Origin: JAYSFC01 sp041913505
GTDB lineage: Bacteria; Pseudomonadota; Gammaproteobacteria; Burkholderiales; Burkholderiaceae_C
NCBI GenBank assembly: GCA_041913505.1
Contig: JAYSFC010000007.1
Coordinates: 1-50,934 of the forward strand
DNA: 50,934 nt
Direction: 5' to 3'
The notes under the pieces were generated by a model. The model made no database searches. It had not been told where the DNA came from and was given only the letters and a program-made list of their open reading frames with translations. A program made the translations under genes and the position numbers. Of the stretch, positions 42,929 to 50,934 are shown one piece after another. Each line of letters starts with the position of its first letter. Position 1 is the first letter of the stretch.

Positions 42929-44001
42929 GGCGTGGTCTCCTCGGCCAGGGGCATGAGGCGCTCGGGGTGGATGCGGATGCCGACCCGCTCCCCAGCGCGC
43001 GCGGGGTGGTCGCGCGCCACGTCGGCACGCAGCAGGGCGCTCTGGTCGGCCACGCGCAGCGTGAGCTGCACGCGGTCGCCAAGGAAGCTGCGCTGCACCA
43101 CGTCGGCGTGACCCCAGTCCTCGGTGCCCGCCGCGCCGACGGCCACTTCCACATCTTCGGGCCGTGCGAGCAGTGCGTCCAGGCCTCGGCAGCGGTCGGT
43201 GCAGGGCAGGTCGACGCCGCCCAGCGGTAGCACCTGGCGCTCGCGCGCGCCGGGGCTGCGCTCGAGCCGGTTCACGCGGCCCAGAAAGGCCGCCACGAAG
43301 GGGTGGGCGGGCGCGCGGTACAGCGTTTCGCCGTCGCCCACCTGCACGATGCGGCCCGCGCGCATCACGGCCAGCCGGTCGGCAATGGCCAGGGCCTCCT
43401 GCTGGTCGTGCGTGACGTGGATGGCCGTGATGTGCAGGCGGCGCAGCAGCTCGGCCAGTTCGTCGCGCAGCGACTCCTTGAGCTTGGCATCCAGCGCGGT
43501 GAGCGGTTCGTCGAGCAGCAGCACGCGCGGGCGCACGGCTACGGCGCGGGCCAGGGCCACGCGCTGGCGCTGGCCGCCCGAGAGTTCGGCGGGGCGCTTT
43601 TTCTCCAGGCCATTGAGGCGCACCAGGTCGACCAGCTCGCCCACCGTGCGGCGGCGCTCGTCCTCGGCCACGCCGCGGATCTTGAGGCCGTAGCCGATGT
43701 TGGCCTCCACGCTCATCTGCGGGAACAGCGCGTAGTGCTGGAACACCATGCCCACGCCGCGCTGCTCGATGGGCAGCTGCGTGACGTCGGTGCCGCCGAA
43801 GGCGATGCGGCTGCCCGCATCGGGCGCTTCCAGCCCGGCGATGAGGCGCAGCAGCGTGGTCTTGCCGCAGCCCGAGGGGCCGAGCAGCGCGAGCACTTCG
43901 CCGGGCTCCACCATGAGGTCGGTGGGCTGCAGGCCGCGCGTGCCGTCGGCATAGGTTTTGGCGCACTGGACGATGTCCACGCGCGTGCGTTCAAGTTCCA
44001 T
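42925..44001 (-). CDS. ABC transporter ATP-binding protein (PotA/FbpC/PhnT-like)
   Basis: A 358-residue ATPase of the importer class that serves spermidine, iron, 2-aminoethylphosphonate and sugar-phosphate systems. Walker A is GPSGCGKTT (41-49), the signature ELSGGQRQRVALARAV, Walker B LLLDEPLTALDAKLK, and switch His in VTHDQQEA. The C-terminal half (about 240-358) is a TOBE-type regulatory domain. It overlaps the metallophosphoesterase gene by 4 bp and the permease gene by 11 bp. Confidence 0.93.
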   Translation of the reverse strand: MELERTRVDIVQCAKTYADGTRGLQPTDLMVEPGEVLALLGPSGCGKTTLLRLIAGLEAPDAGSRIAFGGTDVTQLPIEQRGVGMVFQHYALFPQMSVEANIGYGLKIRGVAEDERRRTVGELVDLVRLNGLEKKRPAELSGGQRQRVALARAVAVRPRVLLLDEPLTALDAKLKESLRDELAELLRRLHITAIHVTHDQQEALAIADRLAVMRAGRIVQVGDGETLYRAPAHPFVAAFLGRVNRLERSPGARERQVLPLGGVDLPCTDRCRGLDALLARPEDVEVAVGAAGTEDWGHADVVQRSFLGDRVQLTLRVADQSALLRADVARDHPARAGERVGIRIHPERLMPLAEETTP

Positions 44002-44797
44002 GGTGTTTCTCGATGAGGGTGCCAATGGCCTGCAGGCCCCAGAGCACCGGCAGGATGACGACAAGGAAGACCAGCGTGTAGGCCGAGCCGATCTCGATGC
44101 GCATGGAGGCGTAGCTGTCCGCCAGGCCCACGGGCAGCGTGCGCGTGAGCGGGGTGTGCAGCATCCAGGTGAGGTTGAACTCGCCCACCGAGAGCGTGAA
44201 CACCATCAGGCTGCCCGCAACGATGGCCGGCAGCACGGCCGGCACCAGCACGCCGAGGAAGCGCTGCGCGAAGCTGGCGCCCAGCGAGCGCGCGGCCTCT
44301 TCGAGCGCGCGCAGCTCGTCCTTGCGGAAGGCCGCGCCCACGGTGCGGACCATGAAGGGCAGCGTGAACACCATGTGGCCCACGAGGATGAAGGCGAAAC
44401 TTTGGCGGAAGTCTGAGAGCTGTCCGTAGGCCAGGATGAGCGCGAGCGCGCTGGCCAGGCCCGGCACGGCCACGGGCAGGGTCAGCAGCTCTTCGAACCA
44501 CGGTGCGGCGCGCGAGCGGCTGCGCGCCAGCGCGTACGCGCAGGGCACGCCGATCAGCAGGTTGCCCAGCACGCACAGCAGCGCGATGGCCAGCGACCAG
44601 CCGACGGTGCCGCCGTAGAGCTCCCAGACCTCGCCCAGCCAGCGCGTGGTCAGGCCGCTGGCCAGGCCCTTGCTGTAGTTGTGGACCAATCCCGCCATCA
44701 CCGACAGCGCGATGGGCGCGAGCATGAAGACTGCCACGAGCGCGGTGAGCGCGATGAGTAGCCAGGGGGCCTGGCGGGCGTTGCGCGGGGCGTGCAT
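43991..44797 (-). CDS. ABC transporter permease (PotC/PhnV-like)
   Basis: A 268-residue permease with six helices. The EAA motif that contacts the ATPase is EEAARSLGASFAQRFLGVLVPAV. The first helix is LLIALTALVAVFMLAPIALSVM. Typical partner of the larger permease upstream; 11 bp overlap with the ATPase gene and one shared base with the upstream permease gene indicate coupled expression. Confidence 0.92.
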   Translation of the reverse strand: MHAPRNARQAPWLLIALTALVAVFMLAPIALSVMAGLVHNYSKGLASGLTTRWLGEVWELYGGTVGWSLAIALLCVLGNLLIGVPCAYALARSRSRAAPWFEELLTLPVAVPGLASALALILAYGQLSDFRQSFAFILVGHMVFTLPFMVRTVGAAFRKDELRALEEAARSLGASFAQRFLGVLVPAVLPAIVAGSLMVFTLSVGEFNLTWMLHTPLTRTLPVGLADSYASMRIEIGSAYTLVFLVVILPVLWGLQAIGTLIEKHHGT

Positions 44798-45612
44798 CAG
44801 AAGGTCTCCTTGCCCGCCATGCGGCGCGACACCCACAGCACCAGCCAGGTGATGAGCCCGAGCGCGATCGACAGGCTGGCCGCGAGCGCGAAGTTGGCGT
44901 AGTTGGTGAACTCGTTGTAGATGGTGATGGGCAGCACCTCGAACTTGCTCGCGAGCGTGAAGGCCGTGCCAAAGGCGCCCATGGCCGTGGCGAACACGAT
45001 GGCGCCACAGGCCAGTGTGGTGGGCGCGAGCTCGGGCACCCACACGTCGCGCGCCACGCGCCAGCGCGAGGCGCCGAGCGAGCGAGCGGCCTCCTCGAGC
45101 TGCGCGTCCATGGCCTCGGCTGCCGCCGTGTAGGTGGCGATGGCGCGCGGCAGCGAAAAATACAGGTAGGCCAGGAACAGGCCCGTGAGCCCGTAGGCGA
45201 ACGTGATGCGGTCGCCGCCCAGGCGTGCCGACAGGTCGGCCACCACGCCCTGGCGCCCGCCCAGCAGGATCATGAAGAAGCCAATGATCACACCCGGAAA
45301 CGACAGCGGCAGCGTGAGCAGCGACAGCAGCAGCCTGCGGCCGCGAAAGCGCTGGCGCGCGAGCGTGATGCCCACGAGCCCGCCCAGCACCAGCGTGGCC
45401 AGCGTCACCGCGATCGACAGGCCCAGCGTCTGCAGCAGGCTTTGCAGGTAGCGGCCGTGCGTGAGCACGGCGAAGTAGGTGGCCCAGCCTTTGTCGGCGG
45501 GCAGCGCGAGCAGCTGTGCCACGGGCAGCAGCCAGAACGCGGCGAAGAAGGCCGCCGCCGGCGCGGCGCAGGCCAGCAGCAGCGTGCGGGAAGGAGCGAA
45601 GCCGGAGCGCAT
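44797..45612 (-). CDS. ABC transporter permease (PotB/PhnU-like)
   Basis: A 271-residue permease with six helices; the EAA motif is EEAARSLGASRWRVARDVWVPEL. LPLSFPGVIIGFFMILLGGRQGV and FAYGLTGLFLAYLYFSLPRA are typical of this class. It pairs with the downstream permease to form a heterodimeric channel. The gap of 35 bases to the binding-protein gene may allow differential expression. Confidence 0.92.
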   Translation of the reverse strand: MRSGFAPSRTLLLACAAPAAAFFAAFWLLPVAQLLALPADKGWATYFAVLTHGRYLQSLLQTLGLSIAVTLATLVLGGLVGITLARQRFRGRRLLLSLLTLPLSFPGVIIGFFMILLGGRQGVVADLSARLGGDRITFAYGLTGLFLAYLYFSLPRAIATYTAAAEAMDAQLEEAARSLGASRWRVARDVWVPELAPTTLACGAIVFATAMGAFGTAFTLASKFEVLPITIYNEFTNYANFALAASLSIALGLITWLVLWVSRRMAGKETF

Positions 45613-45647
45613 GGCGGTGCTGGGTGCAGGGCAGCGGCCTGGGCGGC

Positions 45648-46655
45648 TTACTGCACGTCCTTCAGGTAGCGCTCGGAGAACGCCTTCTGCACGGCGGCCA
45701 TCTTGGCGTAGTCCACGGTCTTGGCGCGCGCGTACTCGCTCGCCGGCAGGAACCGGGCCTGCACCTCGGCGGGCATGGCGCTGGCGCGCACGGGGCGCAG
45801 GTAGGCGTTGGCCCAGAGCGCCTGGCCCTCGTCGGAGAGCACGAAGTCGAGCACCTTCTTGCCTTCGGCCGCGTGCGGCGCGTTGGCCACCAGGCTCATC
45901 ACATAGGGCACGACCACGGTGCCCTCGGCGGGAATGACGAACTGCACGTTGGCCTGGTCCTTGTACTTGGCGCGGTAGGCGTTGAAGTCGTAGTCGAGCA
46001 GGATGGCGATCTCGCCCGAGAGCACGCGCGCGTACGAGGTCTGCTTGGGCACGATGGGCTCGTTCTTTTGCAGCGCCTTGAAGTAGTCGATGCCGGGGCC
46101 GAAGTTGTCGAGTGTGCCGCCGCGCGCCTGGTTCACGGCCACGGCACCCACGTAGCCCACGAAGGCCGAGGCGGGGTCGAGGTAGCCGATCAGGCCCTTG
46201 TAGTCGGGCTTGAGCAGGTCGGCCCAGGACTTGGGCACGGGCTTGCCCTTGAGCGCGTCGACGTTGACCATGAAGCCCAGCGTGCCCGAGTGGATGGTGA
46301 ACCAGTGGCCGGCCGGGTCTTTCAGGCCGTCGGGAATGTCGGCCCAGGCGGCGGGCTTGTAGCTGCCCACCACGCCGTCCTTCTGCGCCTGGATGGCGAA
46401 GGTGACGCCGAGGTAGGTCACGTCGGCCACGGGACGGGCCTTCTCGGCCACGAGCTGGGCCAGCGACTGGCCCGAGTTCTTGTTGTCGGGCGGCACGGTG
46501 ATGCCGGTCTTCGCCTTGATGGCGCGGATCTGGCTGCCCCAGTCGGCCCATTCGGGCGGGCAGTTGTAGCAGATGGCCGTCTGGGCCATGGCGGAGGCCG
46601 AGAGGCCGAGCGCGAGCGCCGTGGCGCGCAGGAAGGAAGGGATCAGGGAACGCAT
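45648..46655 (-). CDS. ABC transporter periplasmic solute-binding protein
   Basis: A 335-residue exported protein (signal peptide MRSLIPSFLRATALALGLSA, cleaved near AMA) of the iron/polyamine/phosphonate/sugar-phosphate cluster. The mature start AICYNCPPEWADWGSQI has two Cys close together, a possible disulfide. Later segments are KTGITVPPDNKNSGQSLAQL, ADVTYLGVTFAIQAQKDGVV and IAILLDYDFNAYRAKYKD. No ferric-iron tyrosine pair is obvious. With the LacI-type regulator and phosphoesterase, an organic phosphate or sugar-phosphate ligand is the best guess. Confidence 0.9.
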   Translation of the reverse strand: MRSLIPSFLRATALALGLSASAMAQTAICYNCPPEWADWGSQIRAIKAKTGITVPPDNKNSGQSLAQLVAEKARPVADVTYLGVTFAIQAQKDGVVGSYKPAAWADIPDGLKDPAGHWFTIHSGTLGFMVNVDALKGKPVPKSWADLLKPDYKGLIGYLDPASAFVGYVGAVAVNQARGGTLDNFGPGIDYFKALQKNEPIVPKQTSYARVLSGEIAILLDYDFNAYRAKYKDQANVQFVIPAEGTVVVPYVMSLVANAPHAAEGKKVLDFVLSDEGQALWANAYLRPVRASAMPAEVQARFLPASEYARAKTVDYAKMAAVQKAFSERYLKDVQ

Positions 46656-46672
46656 GGGATCAACTCCTGGGG

Positions 46673-47695
46673 TTAGCGTGGGTGGGATGTCGAGAAGGGG
46701 GTGGGTGGCGCGGCGCAGGATTCGCCCGCGCGCCAGCTGTGCGCGAGCGTGCGGCTGGCCCCGGGGGGCAGCGGGGCAGCGTGGGCCATGGCTTGCATGA
46801 GCAGTTCCACGCTCGTGCGGCCGATGTCCGCGTTGGGTTGCGCCACCGTGCTGAGCTGGGGCGCGAGGTCCTTGCCGAGCGCGATGCCGTCGAAGCCGGC
46901 GATGCTGAGATCGCGCGGCACGGCGAGGCCTGCGAGGTGGGCAGCGCGCAGGGCGCGGATGGCCAGCAGATCGTTCGAGCACACGAGTGCCGTGGGGCGC
47001 TCGGGCCCGCGCAACAGGGTGCAGATGGTCTGCACAGCGGTCTCGACGAAAGGCACTTCGAGCACGGTCGCGGGGCCCAGGTCGGCGGCTTCCATGCCGC
47101 GCAGGAAGCCCCGGCAGCGCTGCTGGGCGCGGTCCGAGGCATTGTGCTGGCCGCTCACCATGGCGATGCGGCGGTGTCCCAGGCCCGCCAGGCGCGCCAC
47201 CAGCTCGGCCACGGCCTGCTCGCCGTCCACCGACACGCACGGGTGGTCGGCATGGCGGTTGTAGACCAGCACGTAGGGCAGGCCGGAGCCCGCCAGGCGC
47301 CGCAGCACCGTGGAGGTGCTGGGGTTGGAGACGGCCAGGATCATGCCGTCCACGTTGCCCGCGAGCAGCAACTGGGCCGCGCGCTCTTCTTGTTCCAACC
47401 GGTAGTCCGTGGTGAACGGCAGGATGGCGTAGCCCCCGGCGGCCGCGGCGCTGGCGATGCCCTCCAGGCACTCGGCGAATACGGGGTTGGTGAGCGTGGG
47501 CAGCACCACGCCGATCACGTGGCTGCGCTGCGTGCGCAGCGTACGGGCGCTCGCGTTGGGCAGGTACCCCAGCGCGTGGGCCACCTGCTGCACATGCTCG
47601 CGCGTGGCCGGCGTGACCTTGTCTGGCAGGTTGAAGACCCGCGACACGGTGGCGACCGAGACGCCCGCCTGGCGGGCGACCTCTTGGATGCTCAT
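46673..47695 (-). CDS. LacI-family transcriptional regulator
   Basis: A 340-residue repressor. HTH: MSIQEVARQAGVSVATVSRVFNLPDKVTPATRE; hinge GYLPNASARTLRTQ; the periplasmic-binding-like effector domain begins VIGVVLPTLTNPVFAE and ends near SIAGFDGIALGKDLAPQLSTV. It is the first gene of the operon, followed by the binding-protein gene after 17 bases, with a near-perfect operator 12 bases before its start. LacI regulators usually bind sugars or nucleosides, so this points to a carbohydrate-like ligand. RBS: GAGGAG. Confidence 0.95.
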   Translation of the reverse strand: MSIQEVARQAGVSVATVSRVFNLPDKVTPATREHVQQVAHALGYLPNASARTLRTQRSHVIGVVLPTLTNPVFAECLEGIASAAAAGGYAILPFTTDYRLEQEERAAQLLLAGNVDGMILAVSNPSTSTVLRRLAGSGLPYVLVYNRHADHPCVSVDGEQAVAELVARLAGLGHRRIAMVSGQHNASDRAQQRCRGFLRGMEAADLGPATVLEVPFVETAVQTICTLLRGPERPTALVCSNDLLAIRALRAAHLAGLAVPRDLSIAGFDGIALGKDLAPQLSTVAQPNADIGRTSVELLMQAMAHAAPLPPGASRTLAHSWRAGESCAAPPTPFSTSHPR

Positions 47696-47707
47696 GGCGC
47701 TCCTCGA

Positions 47708-47729
47708 TCAATGTAATCGTTTACATTGA
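47708..47729. promoter_or_regulatory. LacI-family operator, 22-bp near-perfect palindrome
   Basis: TCAATGTAA on the left and TTACATTGA on the right flank TCGT, so 20 of 22 positions are symmetric, with the CG centre typical of LacI/GalR operators (TGTAA-N-CG-N-TTACA). It lies 12 bases upstream of the LacI gene start and would control the whole operon. Confidence 0.9.
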
Positions 47730-47856
47730 ATCGCGGCAGTATGACGCGCGTGTGACGACGCTGCGCCCGGAGAAACCCGGGCCTGGCGGCGTCAGAGGGT
47801 GGGGGTGGCGTGCACCGGGGATGCGGTCGGCGAGGCCCGCGCCGGGCAGAGGCCGC

Positions 47857-48363
47857 TCAGCGCGCGCTGCGTACGCGCAACAGCTCGTCGAGGATCAGGC
47901 AGACCGCGCCCACGGTGATGGCCGAGTCCGCGAGGTTGAAGGCCGGAAAGTGCCAGCCCGCGGCGTGGACGTCGAGGAAGTCCACCACGTAGCCGTGCAG
48001 GAGCCGGTCCACCACGTTGCCCACGGCGCCGCCGAGGATGCTGGCGAGCGCGAAGCAGAACAGCTTCTGGCCCGGATGGGCGCGCAGCTGCCACAGGATG
48101 AACAGTGTGGCGCCCACGCCGAAGGCCGTGAACACCCAGCGCTGCCAGCCCCCCGCCTGCGCGAGGAACGAGAAGGCCGCGCCCGTGTTGTGGGCACGCA
48201 CGATGTTGAAGAAGCCCGTGACGTAGGTGGCATCGCCGAGCTGGTAGTAGCCGAGGATCAGCGTCTTGGTGAACTGGTCCGCGATCAGGATGAGCAGCGC
48301 CCAGGCGAGCCAGGGCCACAGGCGTGCATGGGCGCCGCCGCCACCGCTTGGCGCGCGCGCCAT
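47857..48363 (-). CDS. lspA: prolipoprotein signal peptidase (SPase II)
   Basis: A 168-residue aspartyl membrane peptidase that cleaves lipoprotein signal peptides. Catalytic-region motifs are GNVVDRLLHGYVVDFLDV and AFNLADSAITVG, with the active-site Asp in VDR and ADS; RAHNTGAAFSFL is also diagnostic. Four helices are visible. Its ATG shares one base with the ileS stop. Between its stop and the LacI operator, about 125 bases have no clear terminator. Confidence 0.95.
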   Translation of the reverse strand: MARAPSGGGGAHARLWPWLAWALLILIADQFTKTLILGYYQLGDATYVTGFFNIVRAHNTGAAFSFLAQAGGWQRWVFTAFGVGATLFILWQLRAHPGQKLFCFALASILGGAVGNVVDRLLHGYVVDFLDVHAAGWHFPAFNLADSAITVGAVCLILDELLRVRSAR

Positions 48364-50934
48364 CACGCGTGCGCCCGGCTCTCGCCGGCGCCGTGGAGGT
48401 TGCTCGTGCAGCGGCCGCACAGCGTGGGGTGTGCGCTGTCGTGGCCCACGTCGTCGCGATAGTGCCAGCAGCGCTCGCACTTGGCAGCCTTGCTGGGCTG
48501 GACGGTGGCGCCCAGCTCCGCGCCCGCCACGAGCTGCACGGCCGAGGTGATGAGGACGAACTTGAGGTCCTCGCCCAGGCTGGCGAGCAGGGCGTGGTCT
48601 TCCGAAGGCACCGTGAGCGTCACGTTCGCCTGCAGCGAGGAGCCCACCTGGCCCGCGGCGCGCACGGCCTCGATCTCCTTGTTCACCACATCGCGGATCG
48701 CGCGGATGCGGCTCCACTTGGCAAGCAGCCCCTCGTCGGCCGTGGCCGAGCCCACGGCGCCATAGGTCTCGAGGAAGATCGATTCAGAGTCGCCGAACAG
48801 CTTCCAGGCCTCCTCGGCCGTGAACGAGAGGAAGGGCGCCATCCAGCGCAGCATGGCGTGCGTGATCTGGTGCAGCGCGGTCTGGGCGCTGCGGCGTGCC
48901 AGGCTCTTGGGGGCCGTGGTGTAGAGGCGGTCCTTGAGCACGTCGAGGTAAAAGCCGCCCAGGTCTTCCGAGCAGTAGAGCTGCAGCTTGGCGACCACGG
49001 GGTGGAATTCGTACACCTTGTAGTGCGCCAGCACCTCTTGCTGGAACTGTGCGGCGCGCGTGAGCGCGTAGCGGTCGATCTCCAGCATCTGCTCGAAGGG
49101 CACGGCGTCCTGGGCCGGGTCGAAATCGCTCACGTTGGCCAGCAGGAAGCGCAGCGTGTTGCGGATGCGGCGGTAGGCGTCCACCACGCGCGCCAGGATC
49201 TTGTCGTCGATGGCCAGGTCGCCCGAGTAGTCGGTGGCGGCACACCACAGGCGGATGATCTCGGCGCCCAGCTTGCCGCTCACCTCCTGCGGCGAGACCG
49301 TGTTGCCGAGCGACTTGCTCATCTTCTTGCCCTGGCCGTCCACCGTGAAGCCGTGCGTGAGCAGGCCGCGGTAGGGCGCGCGGCCGAAGATGGCGCTGGC
49401 CAGCAGCAGCGAGCTGTGGAACCAGCCGCGGTGCTGGTCGTGGCCTTCGAGGTACAGGTCGGCCTCGGGGCCGCTGTCGTGGTGCATGCCGGCGTGCGTG
49501 CCGCGCATCACGTGCCAGAAGGTGGAGCCGGAGTCGAACCACACTTCCAGGATGTCGGTGCTCTTGGTGTAGTGCTCGGCATCCTGCGCGCCCAGGATTT
49601 CCTCGGGCGTCACGCGGCTCCAGGCCTCGATGCCGCCCTGCTCGACGATGGTGGCCGCCTGGTCCATGATCTCCATGGTGCGCGGGTGCAGCTCGCCCGA
49701 ATCCTTGTGCAGGAAGAAGGGCAGGGGCACGCCCCAGCTGCGCTGGCGCGAGATGCACCAGTCGGGCCGGCCGGCGATCATGTCGCGCAGGCGGGCCTTG
49801 CCGTTCTCGGGGTAGAAGCTCGTCTGCTCGATGGCGGCCAGGGCCGTCTGGCGCAGCGTGCCGGGGGCCTTGTCCTTGGTGAACACGCCCTCGCCCTCGT
49901 CCATGCGCACGAACCATTGCGCGGCGGCGCGGTAGATCACGGGCGTCTTGTGGCGCCAGCAGTGCGGGTAGCTGTGCGTGATGTCCTGGGTGGTCATGAG
50001 GCGGCCGGCAGCGCGCAGCGACTCGATGACCACGGGCACGGCCTTCCAGATGTGCTGGCCGCCGAACAGCGCGAAGTCGGCCGCGTAGGTGCCGTTGCCC
50101 TGCACGGGGTTGAGGATGTCGGTGAGCGCCATGCCGTGCGCGCGGCAGGAGTTGAAGTCCTCCAGGCCGTAGGCGGGCGAGGAGTGCACGATGCCCGTGC
50201 CGTCGTCGGCCGTGGCGTAGTCGGCCAGGTAGACGGGCGAGAGGCGGCGGTAGCCCCACGAACCATCTTCGCTCTTCACGTCGTACAGCGGGTGCTCGAA
50301 CTCCAGGCCGCCCAGCTTCTCGCCGGCCGTGGTGGCGATCACCGTGCCCGTGAGGCCGTAGCGCGCGAGGCATTGTTCCACCAGCGACTCGGCCAGCACC
50401 AGGTAGCCCTTGGGCGTGTCCACCAGCGCGTACATCAGCTCCGGGTTGAGGTTCAGCGCCTGGTTGGCGGGAATGGTCCAGGCCGTGGTGGTCCAGATGA
50501 CGATGAACGCATCCTTGTCGAGCGCGGGCGTGCCGAAGGCGGCGGCCAGCTTGGCGGGCTCGTGCGCCTTGAAGGCCACGTCCAGCGTGGTGCTCTTCTT
50601 GTCCTGGTACTCGATCTCGAACTCGGCCAGCGAGCTGCCGCAGTCGAAGCACCAGTACACGGGCTTGAGGCCGCGGTAGACGAAGCCGCGCTCCATCACG
50701 CGCTTGAACGCGCGGATTTCGCCGGCCTCGTTGGCGAAGTTCATGGTCTTGTACGGGTTGTCCCACTCGCCCAGCACGCCCAGGCGCTGGAAGTCGGCCA
50801 TCTGCTGTGCAATCTGCTCGGTGGCGTAGGCGCGGCTCTTGGCCTGCATGTCGTCGCGGCTCAGGTTGCGGCCGTGCTTCTTCTCGATGGCGTTCTCGAT
50901 CGGCAGGCCGTGGCAGTCCCAGCCGGGCACGTAG
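48363..50934 (-). CDS. ileS: isoleucyl-tRNA synthetase, N-terminus beyond the window
   Basis: The visible 857 codons start inside the catalytic domain (YVPGWDCHGLPIE) at the right edge, so only the early N-terminus with the HIGH motif is missing. KMSKS is present (GQGKKMSKSLGN), the editing domain contains the TAWTIPANQALN segment, and the C-terminal zinc finger is CERCWHYRDD with CGRC. It charges tRNA-Ile. It is followed by lspA with a one-base overlap; this pairing is conserved in proteobacteria. Confidence 0.95.
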   Translation of the reverse strand, partial: YVPGWDCHGLPIENAIEKKHGRNLSRDDMQAKSRAYATEQIAQQMADFQRLGVLGEWDNPYKTMNFANEAGEIRAFKRVMERGFVYRGLKPVYWCFDCGSSLAEFEIEYQDKKSTTLDVAFKAHEPAKLAAAFGTPALDKDAFIVIWTTTAWTIPANQALNLNPELMYALVDTPKGYLVLAESLVEQCLARYGLTGTVIATTAGEKLGGLEFEHPLYDVKSEDGSWGYRRLSPVYLADYATADDGTGIVHSSPAYGLEDFNSCRAHGMALTDILNPVQGNGTYAADFALFGGQHIWKAVPVVIESLRAAGRLMTTQDITHSYPHCWRHKTPVIYRAAAQWFVRMDEGEGVFTKDKAPGTLRQTALAAIEQTSFYPENGKARLRDMIAGRPDWCISRQRSWGVPLPFFLHKDSGELHPRTMEIMDQAATIVEQGGIEAWSRVTPEEILGAQDAEHYTKSTDILEVWFDSGSTFWHVMRGTHAGMHHDSGPEADLYLEGHDQHRGWFHSSLLLASAIFGRAPYRGLLTHGFTVDGQGKKMSKSLGNTVSPQEVSGKLGAEIIRLWCAATDYSGDLAIDDKILARVVDAYRRIRNTLRFLLANVSDFDPAQDAVPFEQMLEIDRYALTRAAQFQQEVLAHYKVYEFHPVVAKLQLYCSEDLGGFYLDVLKDRLYTTAPKSLARRSAQTALHQITHAMLRWMAPFLSFTAEEAWKLFGDSESIFLETYGAVGSATADEGLLAKWSRIRAIRDVVNKEIEAVRAAGQVGSSLQANVTLTVPSEDHALLASLGEDLKFVLITSAVQLVAGAELGATVQPSKAAKCERCWHYRDDVGHDSAHPTLCGRCTSNLHGAGESRAHA

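Noticed and set aside
47752..48462. A 236-codon plus-strand frame opposite lspA.
   Set aside because: Antisense to a clear lspA; composition is typical of a high-GC shadow frame.

Overview
The window reads as chromosomal DNA of a high-GC betaproteobacterium, most likely family Comamonadaceae (Acidovorax or a close relative). This rests on the protein families, on gene neighbourhoods typical of Burkholderiales (kinase-phosphatase-rph-rdgB-hemW, ileS-lspA, lolC-lolD-tatD), and on degenerate copies of a short AGCTAT-type repeat that I recall as widespread in that family. I call 45 protein genes. One (ileS) is cut by the right edge. I see no rRNA, tRNA, CRISPR array or transposase, and no gene-free stretch longer than about 300 bases.

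Layout. 0.1-4.7 kb (+): Ser/Thr kinase, PP2C phosphatase, rph, rdgB, hemW. 4.7-9.2 kb (-): I78-type inhibitor lipoprotein, DUF2628/SPOR membrane protein, LCM-type methyltransferase, AcoR-type sigma-54 activator. 9.2-11 kb: a complete-looking sigma-54 control region and an aldehyde dehydrogenase gene. 11-14.3 kb (-): SUMF1-domain protein, trpS, site-2 protease homologue. 14.4-19.2 kb: two chemoreceptor genes flanking a yciO/PHP-phosphoesterase pair. 19.2-21.9 kb (-): recJ and a conserved gene. 21.9-27.9 kb (+): lolC, lolD, tatD, a uracil/inosine glycosylase, a spermidine-synthase-like gene and a lone GspE/PilB-type ATPase. 28-30.1 kb (+): tctB-tctA without a binding-protein gene. 30.2-37.3 kb (+): DUF3422 protein, EamA transporter, atypical SDR, TRAP-type binding protein and a GGDEF-EAL protein. 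37.3-42.1 kb: EamA transporter, quinone oxidoreductase, Nudix hydrolase, LysR regulator divergent from a bile-acid-symporter-like gene. 42.1-47.7 kb (-): a LacI-controlled ABC uptake operon ending in a metallophosphoesterase. 47.9-50.9 kb (-): lspA and ileS.

The best candidates for undescribed biology are four. (1) A TRAP-type periplasmic binding protein without TRAP permease genes is translationally coupled to a membrane GGDEF-EAL protein with an extracytoplasmic sensor region, so it may be a ligand-to-c-di-GMP pathway. (2) A 127-bp control region holds a 34-bp interrupted palindrome, an IHF consensus and a -24/-12 promoter between the activator and the aldehyde dehydrogenase. (3) A LacI-family autoregulated ABC operon carries its own cytoplasmic phosphoesterase. 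(4) A dispersed AT-rich repeat supplies start codons, C-termini and internal peptides of genes. Functions are assigned from motifs read by eye; no database search was possible.
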